A stretch of 64,000 bases of DNA from Oxalobacteraceae bacterium OTU3CAMAD1 (GTDB lineage Bacteria > Pseudomonadota > Gammaproteobacteria > Burkholderiales > Burkholderiaceae_D), in NCBI GenBank assembly GCA_024123915.1, contig CP099650.1, positions 1,922,001 to 1,986,000 of the forward strand, read 5' to 3'. How positions within the stretch are numbered: position 1 is the stretch's first letter; every line of letters begins with the position of its first letter. A program made the position numbers and the translations under genes. The notes below the pieces were generated by a model, which did no database searches, was not told where the DNA came from, and saw only the letters and a list, made by a program, of their open reading frames with translations. Below are positions 30,483-38,736 of the stretch, piece by piece.

Positions 30483-31523
30483 TTAATGTCCGCGCACGGC
30501 CCGCGCGCAATCGTTGACCAGTGCCGGGCCAGCGTAGATCAGGCCGCTGTACAACTGCACCAGTTGCGCGCCGCAGTCCATTTTGACCTTGGCGTCCGCA
30601 CCGCGCATGATACCGCCAACGCCGATAATCGGCAGGGCGTCGCCCAGTTCGGCCTTGAGCAGGCGAATGACGGTGTTGGACAGCTCGAACACCGGCGCGC
30701 CCGACAGCCCGCCCGCCTCGGCGCCGTGGCGCATGCCGGCCACGGCGTCGCGGCTCAGGGTGGTGTTGGTGGCGATGACGCCGTCGATTTTGTGGCGCAG
30801 CAGCGCGTCGGCGATGTTCTTGACCTGGTCGCCGTCCATGTCCGGCGCGATTTTCAGGGCCAGCGGCACGTAGCGCTTGTGCTGGTCGGCCAGGCGTGAC
30901 TGCGCGTCCTTCAGTTGCGCCAGCAGGCCGTCGAGCTCGGAGCCGCCTTGCAGCTGGCGCAGGTTCTTGGTGTTGGGCGAGGAGATGTTGACCGTCACAT
31001 AGCTGGCGTAGGGATAGACTTTTTCCAGGCAGTGCAGGTAGTCGTCTGCCGCGCGCTCGATCGGCGTGTCGGCGTTCTTGCCGATGTTCAGGCCCAGCAC
31101 GCCGGCCTTGTCCTGGTAGAAGCGCGATGCTTGCACATTGGCGACGAAGGCGTCGACGCCGCCGTTGTTAAAGCCCATGCGGTTGATGATGGCGTGCGCG
31201 GCCGGCAGGCGGAACATGCGCGGCTTGGGATTGCCCGCCTGCCCGCGCGGGGTCACGGTGCCCACCTCGATCGAGCCGAAGCCCAGGTCCGCCAGTGCGT
31301 CGATGAAGGCGCCGTCCTTGTCCAGCCCGGCGGCGAGGCCGACCGGATTCTTGAACGTGACACCCATCACGGTGCGCGGGTCGGCCGCCGGTTGCTTGAC
31401 CAGCTTGGTCAAGCCCAGCGCGGCGGCGCGTTTGAGCGCGGGAAGGGTGAAGTGGTGCGCGGCTTCGGCGTCCATCGAGAACAGCATCGGACGGGCCAGG
31501 GAATACAGGAATTTTTCGGACAT
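30483..31523 (-). CDS. pyrD: dihydroorotate dehydrogenase (quinone), class 2
   Basis: A 346-residue membrane-associated flavoenzyme of pyrimidine synthesis, coupling dihydroorotate oxidation to quinone reduction. The N-terminal helical membrane extension of class 2 ([20 protein letters not shown]) is present. [16 protein letters not shown] (about 169-184) carries the catalytic Ser, and [11 protein letters not shown] and [15 protein letters not shown] bind FMN. Downstream of bpt, 33 bases away. Confidence 0.96.
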   Translation of the reverse strand: MSEKFLYSLARPMLFSMDAEAAHHFTLPALKRAAALGLTKLVKQPAADPRTVMGVTFKNPVGLAAGLDKDGAFIDALADLGFGSIEVGTVTPRGQAGNPKPRMFRLPAAHAIINRMGFNNGGVDAFVANVQASRFYQDKAGVLGLNIGKNADTPIERAADDYLHCLEKVYPYASYVTVNISSPNTKNLRQLQGGSELDGLLAQLKDAQSRLADQHKRYVPLALKIAPDMDGDQVKNIADALLRHKIDGVIATNTTLSRDAVAGMRHGAEAGGLSGAPVFELSNTVIRLLKAELGDALPIIGVGGIMRGADAKVKMDCGAQLVQLYSGLIYAGPALVNDCARAVRGH

Positions 31524-31556
31524 GAGGGGGCTCTGGTTGTTGGCCCCGGTATTTTA

Positions 31557-32285
31557 TCAGGCCTCCAGCACGCTCCACACGCCCTTGATGCGCGCTTCCA
31601 GCGGCTTGAAGTTGGTTTTATAGGACATTTTCGGGCTTTCCCTGATCCAGTAGCCCAGGTAGATGTAGGGCAGGCTCAGCTCGCGCGCCTGGGCGATCTG
31701 CCACAGCACGTTGAAGGTGCCGTAGGAGGCGCCTTCGACATCGGGATCGAAGAAGGTGTACACCGACGACAGGCCGTCCGACAGCACGTCGATGATGCTG
31801 ACCATGCGCAGGGTGCCGCCGGGCTCGCGGAACTCCACCAGCCGCGTGTTGACCCGGCTTTGCAGCAGGAATTGCGCGTACTGGTCGCGGCTGTCCTGGT
31901 CCATGCCGCCGCCGGCGTGGCGCTTGCTCTGGTAGCGCAGGTACAGTTCGTAGTGTTCGTCGGAGAATTGCAGGGTGGCGACGCCGGCGCGCAGGTCGCC
32001 GTGCTTTGCCCAGGCGCGGCGCTGGCCGCGGTTGGGGGCGAACTGGTCGACCACCACGCGCACCGGGATGCAGGCCTGGCAACCGTCGCAATATGGTCGA
32101 TATGTAAAGATGCCGCTGCGCCGGAAGCCGTTCTTGACGAGTTCCGAATAGACGTCGGCGTTGATCAGGTGTGAAGGCGTAGCCACCTGCGAGCGCGCCT
32201 GGCGCGCGTCCAGATAGCTGCAAGGGTAGGGCGCCGTGGTGTAAAACTGCAGCGTCGCGAAAGGCAGATCGTTCAGGTGCGTCAT
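31557..32285 (-). CDS. bpt: aspartate/glutamate leucyltransferase (Bpt)
   Basis: A 242-residue aminoacyl-tRNA-protein transferase of the ATE1-like family. The N-terminal PYPCSYL and [20 protein letters not shown] hold the conserved Cys pattern (Cys near 22 and the CDGCQAC pair). [12 protein letters not shown] and [10 protein letters not shown] are family signatures. In bacteria Bpt adds Leu to N-terminal Asp/Glu, marking proteins for ClpAP/ClpS degradation. The adjacent gene aat encodes the complementary transferase. Confidence 0.93.
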   Translation of the reverse strand: MTHLNDLPFATLQFYTTAPYPCSYLDARQARSQVATPSHLINADVYSELVKNGFRRSGIFTYRPYCDGCQACIPVRVVVDQFAPNRGQRRAWAKHGDLRAGVATLQFSDEHYELYLRYQSKRHAGGGMDQDSRDQYAQFLLQSRVNTRLVEFREPGGTLRMVSIIDVLSDGLSSVYTFFDPDVEGASYGTFNVLWQIAQARELSLPYIYLGYWIRESPKMSYKTNFKPLEARIKGVWSVLEA

Positions 32286-32358
32286 GCACGTCCTATCGAT
32301 GGCGAGGTTCTATTCCTTATGATAGCGCCTAGTTGCGTATGGCGCTGTCACCTTCAGC

Positions 32359-33087
32359 TTAACTGGCCGGGGCCAGCGGTGCAATGGGTTCCCACACGGT
32401 GATTTGCGGCAATTCAATATTGTTGCGTAGATGCGCCAGGAATTGCGCGCGCGGAATCGGCGCCGCGCCCAGCGAGGCCAGGTGGCCGGTCTCCTGTTGG
32501 CAATCGATCATCTTGACGCCGTGCCGGCGCAGGAAGCCCACCAGGTAGGCCAGCGCGATCTTGGAGCCGTCGGTCACGCGCGCGAACATCGACTCGCCGT
32601 AGAACATGCGGCCGATCGAAACGCCGTAGGCACCGCCGACCAGCTCGCCTTCCAGCCACACCTCGGCCGAGTGCGCGTAGCCGAGCCGGTGCAGGCCCGT
32701 GTAGCCGTCGATGATGTCCTCCGAGATCCACGTGCCGGGACCGTCCCGGCGCGGCGCGGCGCAGGCGCGCATGACGTCCTCGAAGGCGCTGTCGAAGCGC
32801 ACCTGCCAGCGGCCGCCGGCGGCCATCTCGCGCTCGACCTTACGCAGCGTCTTCTTCAGGCTGTCGGAGATGCGGAAGCGCTCGGTCATCAGCACCATGC
32901 GCGGATCGGTGCTCCACCACAGGATGGGCTGGCCTTCCGAGAACCACGGGAAGATGCCGTGCCGGTAGGCCATCAGCAAACGCTGCGGCGACAGGTCGGC
33001 GCCGGCGGCCAGCAGGCCGGGCGCCTCGGACGTCAGCGCCTGCGAGACGTCGGGGAATGGCGTGTCGCGTTCGAGCCAGGGGATCAC
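32359..33087 (-). CDS. aat: leucyl/phenylalanyl-tRNA-protein transferase
   Basis: A 242-residue GNAT-fold enzyme that puts Leu or Phe on N-terminal Lys/Arg of ClpS-ClpAP substrates. [27 protein letters not shown] (split across 28-54) and [12 protein letters not shown] are hallmark sequences. [21 protein letters not shown] and [12 protein letters not shown] form the aminoacyl pocket. Its start overlaps the stop of the Nudix gene by four bases (ATGA). Confidence 0.95.
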   Translation of the reverse strand: MIPWLERDTPFPDVSQALTSEAPGLLAAGADLSPQRLLMAYRHGIFPWFSEGQPILWWSTDPRMVLMTERFRISDSLKKTLRKVEREMAAGGRWQVRFDSAFEDVMRACAAPRRDGPGTWISEDIIDGYTGLHRLGYAHSAEVWLEGELVGGAYGVSIGRMFYGESMFARVTDGSKIALAYLVGFLRRHGVKMIDCQQETGHLASLGAAPIPRAQFLAHLRNNIELPQITVWEPIAPLAPAS

Positions 33088-33671
33088 GTCGGTTCCGCGT
33101 CCGAGCGCATCGTGCGGGTGATGTCCTGGGCGTGGAAGCCGTAGCCGGTGCTCTTGTTTTCCCGCATGCGCGCGCGGTCGGCGAAGAACAATTCCAGGGT
33201 GGTGCGGATGGTGGGGAAGGCCAGATCGTCCCAGGGGATCTCCGCCTCGCTGAACATTTGCACGTCCAGGCTTTCCTCGCCGGGAGCGAAGTCGAGGTCG
33301 AGCAGGGTGGCCAGGTAGAACATATGGACCTGGTGCACACGCGAGACGTTCAACAGTGAAAACAGTTTACCCAGTTCGATGTTGGCGCCGGCTTCCTCCT
33401 GCGTTTCGCGCATCGCCGCCTCGGCCGTGGTCTCATTGTTTTCCATGAAACCGGCCGGCAGCGTCCAGTAGCCGTAGCGCGGTTCGATCGCGCGCTTGCA
33501 CAGCAGGACTTTCAGCTCGCCATCGCGTTCCCACACGGGGATCGTGCCCAACACCATTTTCGGGTTTTGGTAGTGGATGGTGGAGCAGCTTTCGCAAACG
33601 TAGCGGGGACGGTTGTCGCCTGCTGGTATCAGCAGGCTGACGGGGGAGGCGCATTCGGAACAGAATTTCAT
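33084..33671 (-). CDS. Nudix hydrolase with N-terminal zinc ribbon
   Basis: A 195-residue protein. Cys4-Cys7 and Cys26-Cys29 form a zinc ribbon. The Nudix box is complete at 74-96, with Gly74, Glu80 and REtqEE at 88-93, so the enzyme should hydrolyse a nucleoside-diphosphate-X compound with Mg. The ribbon-plus-Nudix layout recalls NudC/NADH pyrophosphatases, but the protein is shorter, and the substrate is not assigned. Overlaps aat by four bases and heads the Nudix-aat-bpt-pyrD-tas minus-strand run. Confidence 0.87.
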   Translation of the reverse strand: MKFCSECASPVSLLIPAGDNRPRYVCESCSTIHYQNPKMVLGTIPVWERDGELKVLLCKRAIEPRYGYWTLPAGFMENNETTAEAAMRETQEEAGANIELGKLFSLLNVSRVHQVHMFYLATLLDLDFAPGEESLDVQMFSEAEIPWDDLAFPTIRTTLELFFADRARMRENKSTGYGFHAQDITRTMRSDAEPT

Positions 33672-33805
33672 AGGGGAAGGTGCTTAGGGGCGGATATTTT
33701 TGTTCATATTGGTTACTTTACACCGATTGCGCCGCGCACGGCATTGGCTACGGTGGGTAGGGAATGCATTTATTCGGACTATCGCGCGCGATTTCAGGAT
33801 TAACA

Positions 33806-33834
33806 TTGCCTAAATTGCTGAACTGCCCTATAAT
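33806..33834 (+). promoter_or_regulatory. promoter of the initiator tRNA gene
   Basis: TTGCCT (33806-33811), 17 bases, TATAAT (33829-33834), ending 12 bases before the mature tRNA 5' end. A near-consensus sigma-70 promoter. Confidence 0.85.
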
Positions 33835-33845
33835 GATTGCACAGA

Positions 33846-33922
33846 CGCGGGGTGGAGCAGTCTGGCAGCTCGTCGGGCTCATAACCCGAAGGTCACAGGT
33901 TCAAATCCTGTCCCCGCAACCA
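33846..33922 (+). tRNA. initiator tRNA-fMet (CAT)
   Basis: 77 bases with CCA encoded. Anticodon CAT at 33880-33882 in a stem with three consecutive G:C pairs (GGG...CCC). The first base C1 is mismatched with A72. Both features are the hallmarks of the bacterial initiator. The D-loop reads AGCAGTCTGGCAGCTCG and the T-loop GTTCAAATC. It is a single-gene unit. Confidence 0.97.
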
Positions 33923-33928
33923 AATTCG

Positions 33929-33966
33929 AAAGCCGTTGATTCTTTTACAGGGATCAGCGGCTTTTT
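33929..33966 (+). terminator. intrinsic terminator of the tRNA gene
   Basis: AAAGCCGTTGAT pairs with ATCAGCGGCTTT (12 bp, one G-T pair), followed by TTTTTC, 7 bases past the tRNA 3' end. Confidence 0.85.
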
Positions 33967-33987
33967 CTCATTTGTACTGGCGTTATC

Positions 33988-34446
33988 TCAGCGCTTCCGC
34001 CTCACTGCGTCGAAATAGAATCCATCCCAATGGATGACGATCCGATCTTTGCTCTTCAAGAAAATGTAAGTGCACCCGGCGTCGATCGCCGTCATTTGCT
34101 CGGGCAAGCCCATGTTCACCGAGCTGACATGCCCCTGTTCACGCATGCTGCGTGCCGTGTCCTCGACGGTGCGCTCGTAGCTTGGCGCGTCGCATTGCTG
34201 GTCATTAAAGACTAACTTGTCTTTGGCGACAATGATGGTCTTTCCGATCAGTTTTTTGGCCTCTAAGTCCGATAGTGCGGTTATGTGCGCCGAGTCGAGA
34301 ATTTTGGTGATTTTCCAGCGACCGTAGATATCTGCGTTCACGTTCTTGCCGGGCGCGCTGTCGGCCCACGCGGGCATAGACGATAAAAATAGAGTTGCGG
34401 TCAGCGTGGCTGTGAGTAGCCAGCGAATTCTCGTGAAGATTGTCAT
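33988..34446 (-). CDS. exported protein of unknown family; probable immunity partner of the lysozyme gene
   Basis: A 152-residue protein with a signal peptide (about 1-29, ends PAWA). The mature part reads IYGRWKITKILDSAHITALS, a small beta-rich domain start, and has two cysteines (QQCDAP, AGCTYIF) that could form a disulfide. I do not recognise the family. It starts 17 bases downstream of a lysozyme gene without signal peptide, in the same direction. The position and periplasmic location suggest that it protects the producer from that enzyme; this is inference. Start ATG 34446 has CAGGAGAAG upstream. Confidence 0.6.
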   Translation of the reverse strand: MTIFTRIRWLLTATLTATLFLSSMPAWADSAPGKNVNADIYGRWKITKILDSAHITALSDLEAKKLIGKTIIVAKDKLVFNDQQCDAPSYERTVEDTARSMREQGHVSSVNMGLPEQMTAIDAGCTYIFLKSKDRIVIHWDGFYFDAVRRKR

Positions 34447-34462
34447 GATTCTTCTCCAGGAC

Positions 34463-34984
34463 TTATTTTGCTGTGGTCCGAAATGGCGCACTTTCCTCTT
34501 CACGTCGTTGTATCAGGCCTCTAGCGAGCACCAGTTTCGACCCATGCTTGGTTTTGATCCACATCTTGTTGGACTGAGCGATGCCCATGGCCGCCGCTTG
34601 GAAGTCTCCCGCGTCCACGCGTTTGAAGGTCGCTTTCGCGCCGTGCGCGCCGACGTTATAGACGAAGCTGACTAGCGCGTCGAACTGGTTCTGATTAAGG
34701 ATTTGACGCGAGACGTTGCGCCGTACCGCATGTTCCGCGTCTGCGATCCTGGACGCGAAAGCTGCTTCGACTTCCGCTGCTCCCACCTTCGTTTTTAGTT
34801 CCTCATCCGTACAAGGGCCTTTGTGGGCGAGCGTGCCAATCCCCCAGGTGCAATTTCCGCGTCCCGGGCGGCCTCCATCGTCGTAGTAGCTGTACACCAC
34901 TTTCTCGTGCGATCGAATTCTGGCGCGCGCGGCGTTGCTCATGCTCATCGTCGCATTGCCTTTCGTTGCTTCTTCTGCCTGCAT
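34463..34984 (-). CDS. lysozyme (GH24/T4-endolysin-like), probable type VI secretion effector
   Basis: A 173-residue muramidase-like protein without signal peptide. Glu27 (SHEK), Asp35/36 (YYDDGG) and Thr46 (NCTWGIGT) follow the E-D-T catalytic spacing of T4-type lysozymes. NQFDALVSFVYNVG and the C-terminal ARGLIQRREEE are family signatures. Phage holin, spanin or structural genes are absent. Instead a divergent hcp gene lies 163 bases away and a secreted protein follows, so delivery through the Hcp tube of a T6SS is likely (inference). ATG 34984 has AAGGAG six bases upstream. Confidence 0.8.
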   Translation of the reverse strand: MQAEEATKGNATMSMSNAARARIRSHEKVVYSYYDDGGRPGRGNCTWGIGTLAHKGPCTDEELKTKVGAAEVEAAFASRIADAEHAVRRNVSRQILNQNQFDALVSFVYNVGAHGAKATFKRVDAGDFQAAAMGIAQSNKMWIKTKHGSKLVLARGLIQRREEESAPFRTTAK

Positions 34985-35147
34985 TGCGTTCTCCTTGGTC
35001 GGTCAAACCGCATTGGGTGGCCAAGTTAAGAATTTACGCTGGCCCATCAAACTCCTTAATGACATCCCGCAATTGCCACGATGCTGGACGAGCAAATAAT
35101 GGGCAGATGCGCCTGGCATTCAATGCGTACCACCATTCGGAGGAAGT

Positions 35148-35639
35148 ATGGCTATAGACGTTTATCTTCAGATTGAGGGCATCAAAGGCGAGTCGACGGA
35201 TGACCGACACCGCGACTGGATCGAATGCAAATCAGTGTCGTGCGAACTTCGTCAACCTCGGTCCGCGACGGCATCGACTGGCGGTGGGCACACCGCAGAA
35301 CGGTGCGAGCATGGCGAAATTGTAGTGGCAAAGCTGGCCGATCTCGCTTCTCCGCTCTTGTTGCAAAACTGTTCGACGGGACGTACGCTTCCGAAGGCGC
35401 GTATTGAATTCATGCGCGCCGATGGCTTGGGCGAACGGGTCAAATACTTCGAGATCGAGCTGGAGAATGTGTTGATCGGTGGAGTTTCGCCGAGCATACG
35501 CGAGGGGGAAATCCTGAGCGAATACGTCGCGCTGAAATATTCGCGAATCAAATGGAAGTACACCCAGCAAAAGGTCGCAGGTGGTTCCGCAGGCAATGTC
35601 GCCGGCGGCTGGGACCTCTCCGCAAACAAAATCTGCTGA
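35148..35639 (+). CDS. hcp: Hcp-family type VI secretion tube protein (orphan)
   Basis: A 163-residue Hcp1-family protein: MAIDVYLQIEGIKGESTDD at the start, a central ASPLLLQNCSTGRTLPKARI and the C-terminal EYVALKYSRIKWKYTQQ. Hexameric Hcp rings form the T6SS inner tube and carry small effectors in the lumen. No other T6SS core gene lies in the window, so this is an auxiliary copy that relies on an apparatus elsewhere. GGAGG lies 4 bases before the ATG. Divergent from the lysozyme gene. Confidence 0.88.
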   Translation: MAIDVYLQIEGIKGESTDDRHRDWIECKSVSCELRQPRSATASTGGGHTAERCEHGEIVVAKLADLASPLLLQNCSTGRTLPKARIEFMRADGLGERVKYFEIELENVLIGGVSPSIREGEILSEYVALKYSRIKWKYTQQKVAGGSAGNVAGGWDLSANKIC

Positions 35640-35659
35640 GAATGCTTACGCTGCGCGTT

Positions 35660-36100
35660 TCACGGTAAATAATCCTCGTCAAGCAATTGATCTTTGGTGA
35701 ACGGTGTCGAGGCTGGAAATGCCGACTTGGGTAAGCCTGTTTCGCACGCGGCCAGGGCTGCGGCATGGACGTAGGATTCTTCGATAACGTCCTCCAGTGT
35801 TGGCTTGAGGCTTGGCATGTCTTCCAAAAAGTCCGTGATGCGGTAACGGTGTTCCCTTATCGTACCCAACCAGATGCCGGAAATGACTTCAGGTTGCAGT
35901 TTGCATTTCAACAAATGCATCATCAACTGCTCGATGCGACGTTCGAACTCACGCTTTTCTGCGCGCGCCAAACTCTCGAGCTCCTCGATGATGTTTTCCA
36001 GGTCGAGCCGGTCGAACTGTTTGGCGCGCAGCAGTTCTATCTGGGCGCTGGTCCAGACGAGAAAGTCGGCTTCGTGGTCGGTGTTGATGTGATCGTCCAT
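35660..36100 (-). CDS. DUF29 family protein, paralogue A
   Basis: A 146-residue soluble helical protein. MDDHINTDHEADFLVWTSAQ, LLRAKQFDRLDLENIIEELE and a closing LLDEDYLP match DUF29, a family of unknown function. It shares its layout with the next gene (paralogue B), from which it is separated by 13 bases. The start at 36100 is set by the shared MDDHI; the open frame before it overlaps paralogue B. Convergent with hcp, 20 bases from its stop. Confidence 0.8.
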   Translation of the reverse strand: MDDHINTDHEADFLVWTSAQIELLRAKQFDRLDLENIIEELESLARAEKREFERRIEQLMMHLLKCKLQPEVISGIWLGTIREHRYRITDFLEDMPSLKPTLEDVIEESYVHAAALAACETGLPKSAFPASTPFTKDQLLDEDYLP

Positions 36101-36113
36101 GTTGCACCCTCGC

Positions 36114-36554
36114 TTACGGTAGATAGTCGGGATCGAATATTTGCTGGCGTGTGAACGGATTGGCTTTTGGGAATGTCGCCTTCGGCAGGCCGGTCTCTGC
36201 CGTCGCGCCATCGACGGCGTCCGGGTAAACATCCAATAGATACTCACCAATCAAATTAGCCAGGCTTGGCATTTCCTTCAGCAGACGTTTGATGCGGCGA
36301 CGTTGCTCGCTGACGGTGCCGCGCCAGCCGTTGGACGCGCGTGCCGGTTGGTACTTGAGCTTGAGCAGATGGATCAGCAGGATTTCAAGGCGGTGCGCGA
36401 GTTCGCGTTTCTGCTGTCCGGCCATGGCTTCGATTTCCTCGATCAAATGTTCCAGGTCCAGTCGGTCGAATTGCTTGGCGCGCAGTAGCTCGGCCTGGTT
36501 TTGCAGCCAGACGAGAAAGTCCCTGTCGTAATCGGTTTTGATGTGATCGTCCAT
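36114..36554 (-). CDS. DUF29 family protein, paralogue B
   Basis: A 146-residue paralogue of the following gene: MDDHIKTDYDRDFLVWLQNQ, LLRAKQFDRLDLEHLIEEIE, and the ending FDPDYLP. The two genes clearly arose by tandem duplication and have diverged most in the middle helix. No function is known for DUF29. It is the promoter-proximal gene of the pair; its start follows GGAGGTGCCCC on the minus strand. Confidence 0.8.
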   Translation of the reverse strand: MDDHIKTDYDRDFLVWLQNQAELLRAKQFDRLDLEHLIEEIEAMAGQQKRELAHRLEILLIHLLKLKYQPARASNGWRGTVSEQRRRIKRLLKEMPSLANLIGEYLLDVYPDAVDGATAETGLPKATFPKANPFTRQQIFDPDYLP

Positions 36555-36623
36555 GGGGCACCTCCGCCAGCGTAATGCGGTCGTCGGAGCTTTACTTTAC
36601 GCCCGCTCAAAGGGGCGGGCAAG

Positions 36624-37670
36624 TCAGGCCGGCGGCAACGTGGCGCAGGATGTGCGGATGAAATCGAGCATGGCTGGGGTGACCCATGTGCCAGTGAGCA
36701 ATCGCGGTTCTTGCGTGTGGGCGTGGCGAATTTTTTCCAGCGTCGCCGGGTTGTCGCCGATGCGGGCGCTAAATAGGGTCATCCATTCGCGGGCCAGCGC
36801 TTGCGATGCCGGAGCGGCGGGATCGGCGCCGGCTTCGAGCTGTTGGTGGACCGCCGCGATCAGCGCCATCCACTCCGCGCCATGCTGGCTGGCGCCGACA
36901 CGCATGCGGTGCAATTCATCCTCGTCGAGATAGTCGGCGTAGAGCGCCAGCTTGTGTTCGCCGAACGCTTCGATCACGTACTGCTTCAGTTGCTGCGTGA
37001 TCCCCGTGTGCAGTTGGGCGGCCGGCTCCATCTCCATCATCACCGTGACGCGGCGCGCGAAGTCGGGATTGGCGGCGGTGTCGCGTTCAAGCATCTGCAT
37101 CCAGCGCTCGGCCAGTTGACGCGGCTCGGCGTCGGCGGGCGGGACGCCTTGCCGCATCAGGTCCTGTATCTGCGCCACCAGCGTGGCCCAGCCGCTGTTG
37201 CGGCGCGCGTCCTGCTGCCAGAAGGGCAGGCGGTGCAATTCGTCCTTGGTGAAGTATTTGTCGTAGAGGTTCATCAGCTCCAGCGTGGACAGCCAGTCGG
37301 CCAGTTCCGGCTCGGCGCCGCCGGCCATCTGCCGGTGCAGGTGCGAGAGCTGTTCGCGCAGCGCGCTTGCTTGCGCGATTTGCTGGTCGAGGGTGGCGAT
37401 CTGCTGCGCGACGACGTCGGCGAACGGCGCGTCGGGACTGGCGAGGAAGGTGCCGATGTCCGCCAGCGACATGCCGAAGCGGCGCAGCGCCTGGATCTGG
37501 TGCAGACGGGCGATGTCGGCGCGGTTGTAGAGTCGATAGCCGGAATCGGTGTGCGCCGATGGCGTCAGCAGGTCGATGCTGTCGTAGTGGTGGAGGGCGC
37601 GCACCGTGAGTCCGGAGCGGGTGGCCAGCTCGCCGATCTTTAACACGGCTTGATTGCGATGTTCTTTCAT
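36624..37670 (-). CDS. MerR-family regulator with two tandem TipAS-like domains
   Basis: A 348-residue regulator. The MerR helix-turn-helix is residues 9-78 (KIGELATRSGLTVRALHHYD, SGYRLYNRADI), and a coiled coil follows (86-115). Two homologous modules then stand in series: 133-236 (LYDKYFTKDELHRL, RQLAERWMQML, NPDF) and 239-341 (LYADYLDEDELHRM, QALAREWMTLF, NPAT). TipAS domains bind peptide antibiotics in TipA; usual proteins have one. Ligand and targets are unknown. A REP pair separates it from accD upstream. Confidence 0.85.
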   Translation of the reverse strand: MKEHRNQAVLKIGELATRSGLTVRALHHYDSIDLLTPSAHTDSGYRLYNRADIARLHQIQALRRFGMSLADIGTFLASPDAPFADVVAQQIATLDQQIAQASALREQLSHLHRQMAGGAEPELADWLSTLELMNLYDKYFTKDELHRLPFWQQDARRNSGWATLVAQIQDLMRQGVPPADAEPRQLAERWMQMLERDTAANPDFARRVTVMMEMEPAAQLHTGITQQLKQYVIEAFGEHKLALYADYLDEDELHRMRVGASQHGAEWMALIAAVHQQLEAGADPAAPASQALAREWMTLFSARIGDNPATLEKIRHAHTQEPRLLTGTWVTPAMLDFIRTSCATLPPA

Positions 37671-37699
37671 GCGCGATAGTGTACGCGAGACCGGAGTGA

Positions 37700-37793
37700 C
37701 ACGTAGGGCGGATTAGGCGGTACGCCGTAATCCGCCATGAGCCGCCGACGGCGCATGCATGGCGGATTACGCTGCGCTAATCCGCCCTACGTG
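37700..37793. repeat. GTAG-type inverted REP pair (BIME-like), copy 2
   Basis: CACGTAGGGCGGATTA to TAATCCGCCCTACGTG with internal GCCGCCGACGGC. It lies between accD and the merR gene and overlaps the 3' end of accD by 17 bases. Confidence 0.88.
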
Positions 37794-38679
37794 ATTCCGA
37801 TGTGTTGCTGGCGATGGCGTCCTTCGGCAGCTTTAGCAGCAAGGCCAGTAGCGACGCCAATTCGGCGCGCATGTCGCGGCGGTCGACGATCATGTCGATG
37901 GCGCCGCGTTCGAGCAGGAATTCCGAACGCTGATAGCCCTCCGGCAGTGTGACCCCCAAGGTGCTTTTGATGACGCGCGCGCCGGTGAACGCGATCAGCG
38001 CCTTCGGTTCGGCGATCACCAGGTCGCCCAGGAAGCAGAACGAGGCTGATATGCCACCCGACGTGGGATCGGTCAGCACCGATACGAAGGGCAGCTTTTT
38101 CTCCGCCAGCCTGGCCAGCATGGCTGTGGTTTTCGCCATCTGCATCAACGACAGCAAGCCTTCCTGCATGCGCGCGCCGCCGCTGGCGGTGATGCAGACG
38201 AATGGCACATGCTGGTCGATGGCGGCCTGCACGCCGCGCACGAAGCGCTCACCGACCACCGATCCCATCGAGCCGCCCATGAAGTCGAATTCGAAGCACG
38301 CCACCACCACCGGCACCGACAGGACAGCGCCGCCGATGACGATGATCGCGTCGGTCTCGCCGGTCGCTTCCATCGCCGCTTGCAGGCGCGCCGGATAGCT
38401 TTTGCTGCCTTTGAACTTGAGCATGTCGACCGTAAGCACTTCCTGGCCGATCTCGTGACGGCCGCCTGCGTCGAGCAGGGCGTCGAGACGGGCGCGCGCG
38501 CGAATACGCAGATGGTGGCTGCATTTGGGGCAGACGTGCAGGTTGGTTTCGAGGTCGGCGCGGTACAACACCGCCTCGCACGCGGGACACTTGATCCACA
38601 GGCCGGCCGGTATCGATTGGCGCGGTTCGGCGCCGTTGCGGTTGAACCGCGGGGGCAGCAGTTTTTCGATCCAGCTCAT
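37777..38679 (-). CDS. accD: acetyl-CoA carboxylase carboxyltransferase subunit beta
   Basis: A 300-residue subunit that, with AccA, transfers the carboxyl group from biotin-BCCP to acetyl-CoA. The N-terminal zinc ribbon is Cys31, Cys34, Cys50, Cys53. The crotonase-fold core shows [35 protein letters not shown] and [17 protein letters not shown]. The last residues, SRRAD plus stop, are encoded by the REP pair at 37700-37793, so the native C-terminus has been replaced or extended. In many Betaproteobacteria accD sits behind trp genes; here it stands beside alkA instead. Confidence 0.94.
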   Translation of the reverse strand: MSWIEKLLPPRFNRNGAEPRQSIPAGLWIKCPACEAVLYRADLETNLHVCPKCSHHLRIRARARLDALLDAGGRHEIGQEVLTVDMLKFKGSKSYPARLQAAMEATGETDAIIVIGGAVLSVPVVVACFEFDFMGGSMGSVVGERFVRGVQAAIDQHVPFVCITASGGARMQEGLLSLMQMAKTTAMLARLAEKKLPFVSVLTDPTSGGISASFCFLGDLVIAEPKALIAFTGARVIKSTLGVTLPEGYQRSEFLLERGAIDMIVDRRDMRAELASLLALLLKLPKDAIASNTSESRRAD

Positions 38680-38718
38680 GGCATCCTTGATAGTGTCGGA
38701 GATGCCGGAATCGTAAAG

Positions 38719-38735
38719 CCTGACGTTACGTCAGG
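38719..38735. promoter_or_regulatory. 17-bp perfect palindrome between alkA and accD
   Basis: CCTGACGT, one central T, ACGTCAGG. It starts one base past the alkA stop and lies 40 bases upstream of the accD start, so it could be an operator for accD or a weak terminator hairpin (6-bp stem, 5-base loop, no T run). Confidence 0.45.
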
Positions 38736-38736
38736 A

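Noticed and set aside
34463..34984. Prophage endolysin
   Set aside because: No holin, spanin, tail or packaging genes lie nearby; the neighbours are hcp and a secreted protein.
33846..36560. Integration of the hcp island at the tRNA-fMet gene
   Set aside because: I found no duplicate of the tRNA 3' end downstream and no integrase, so an att-site claim is not supported.
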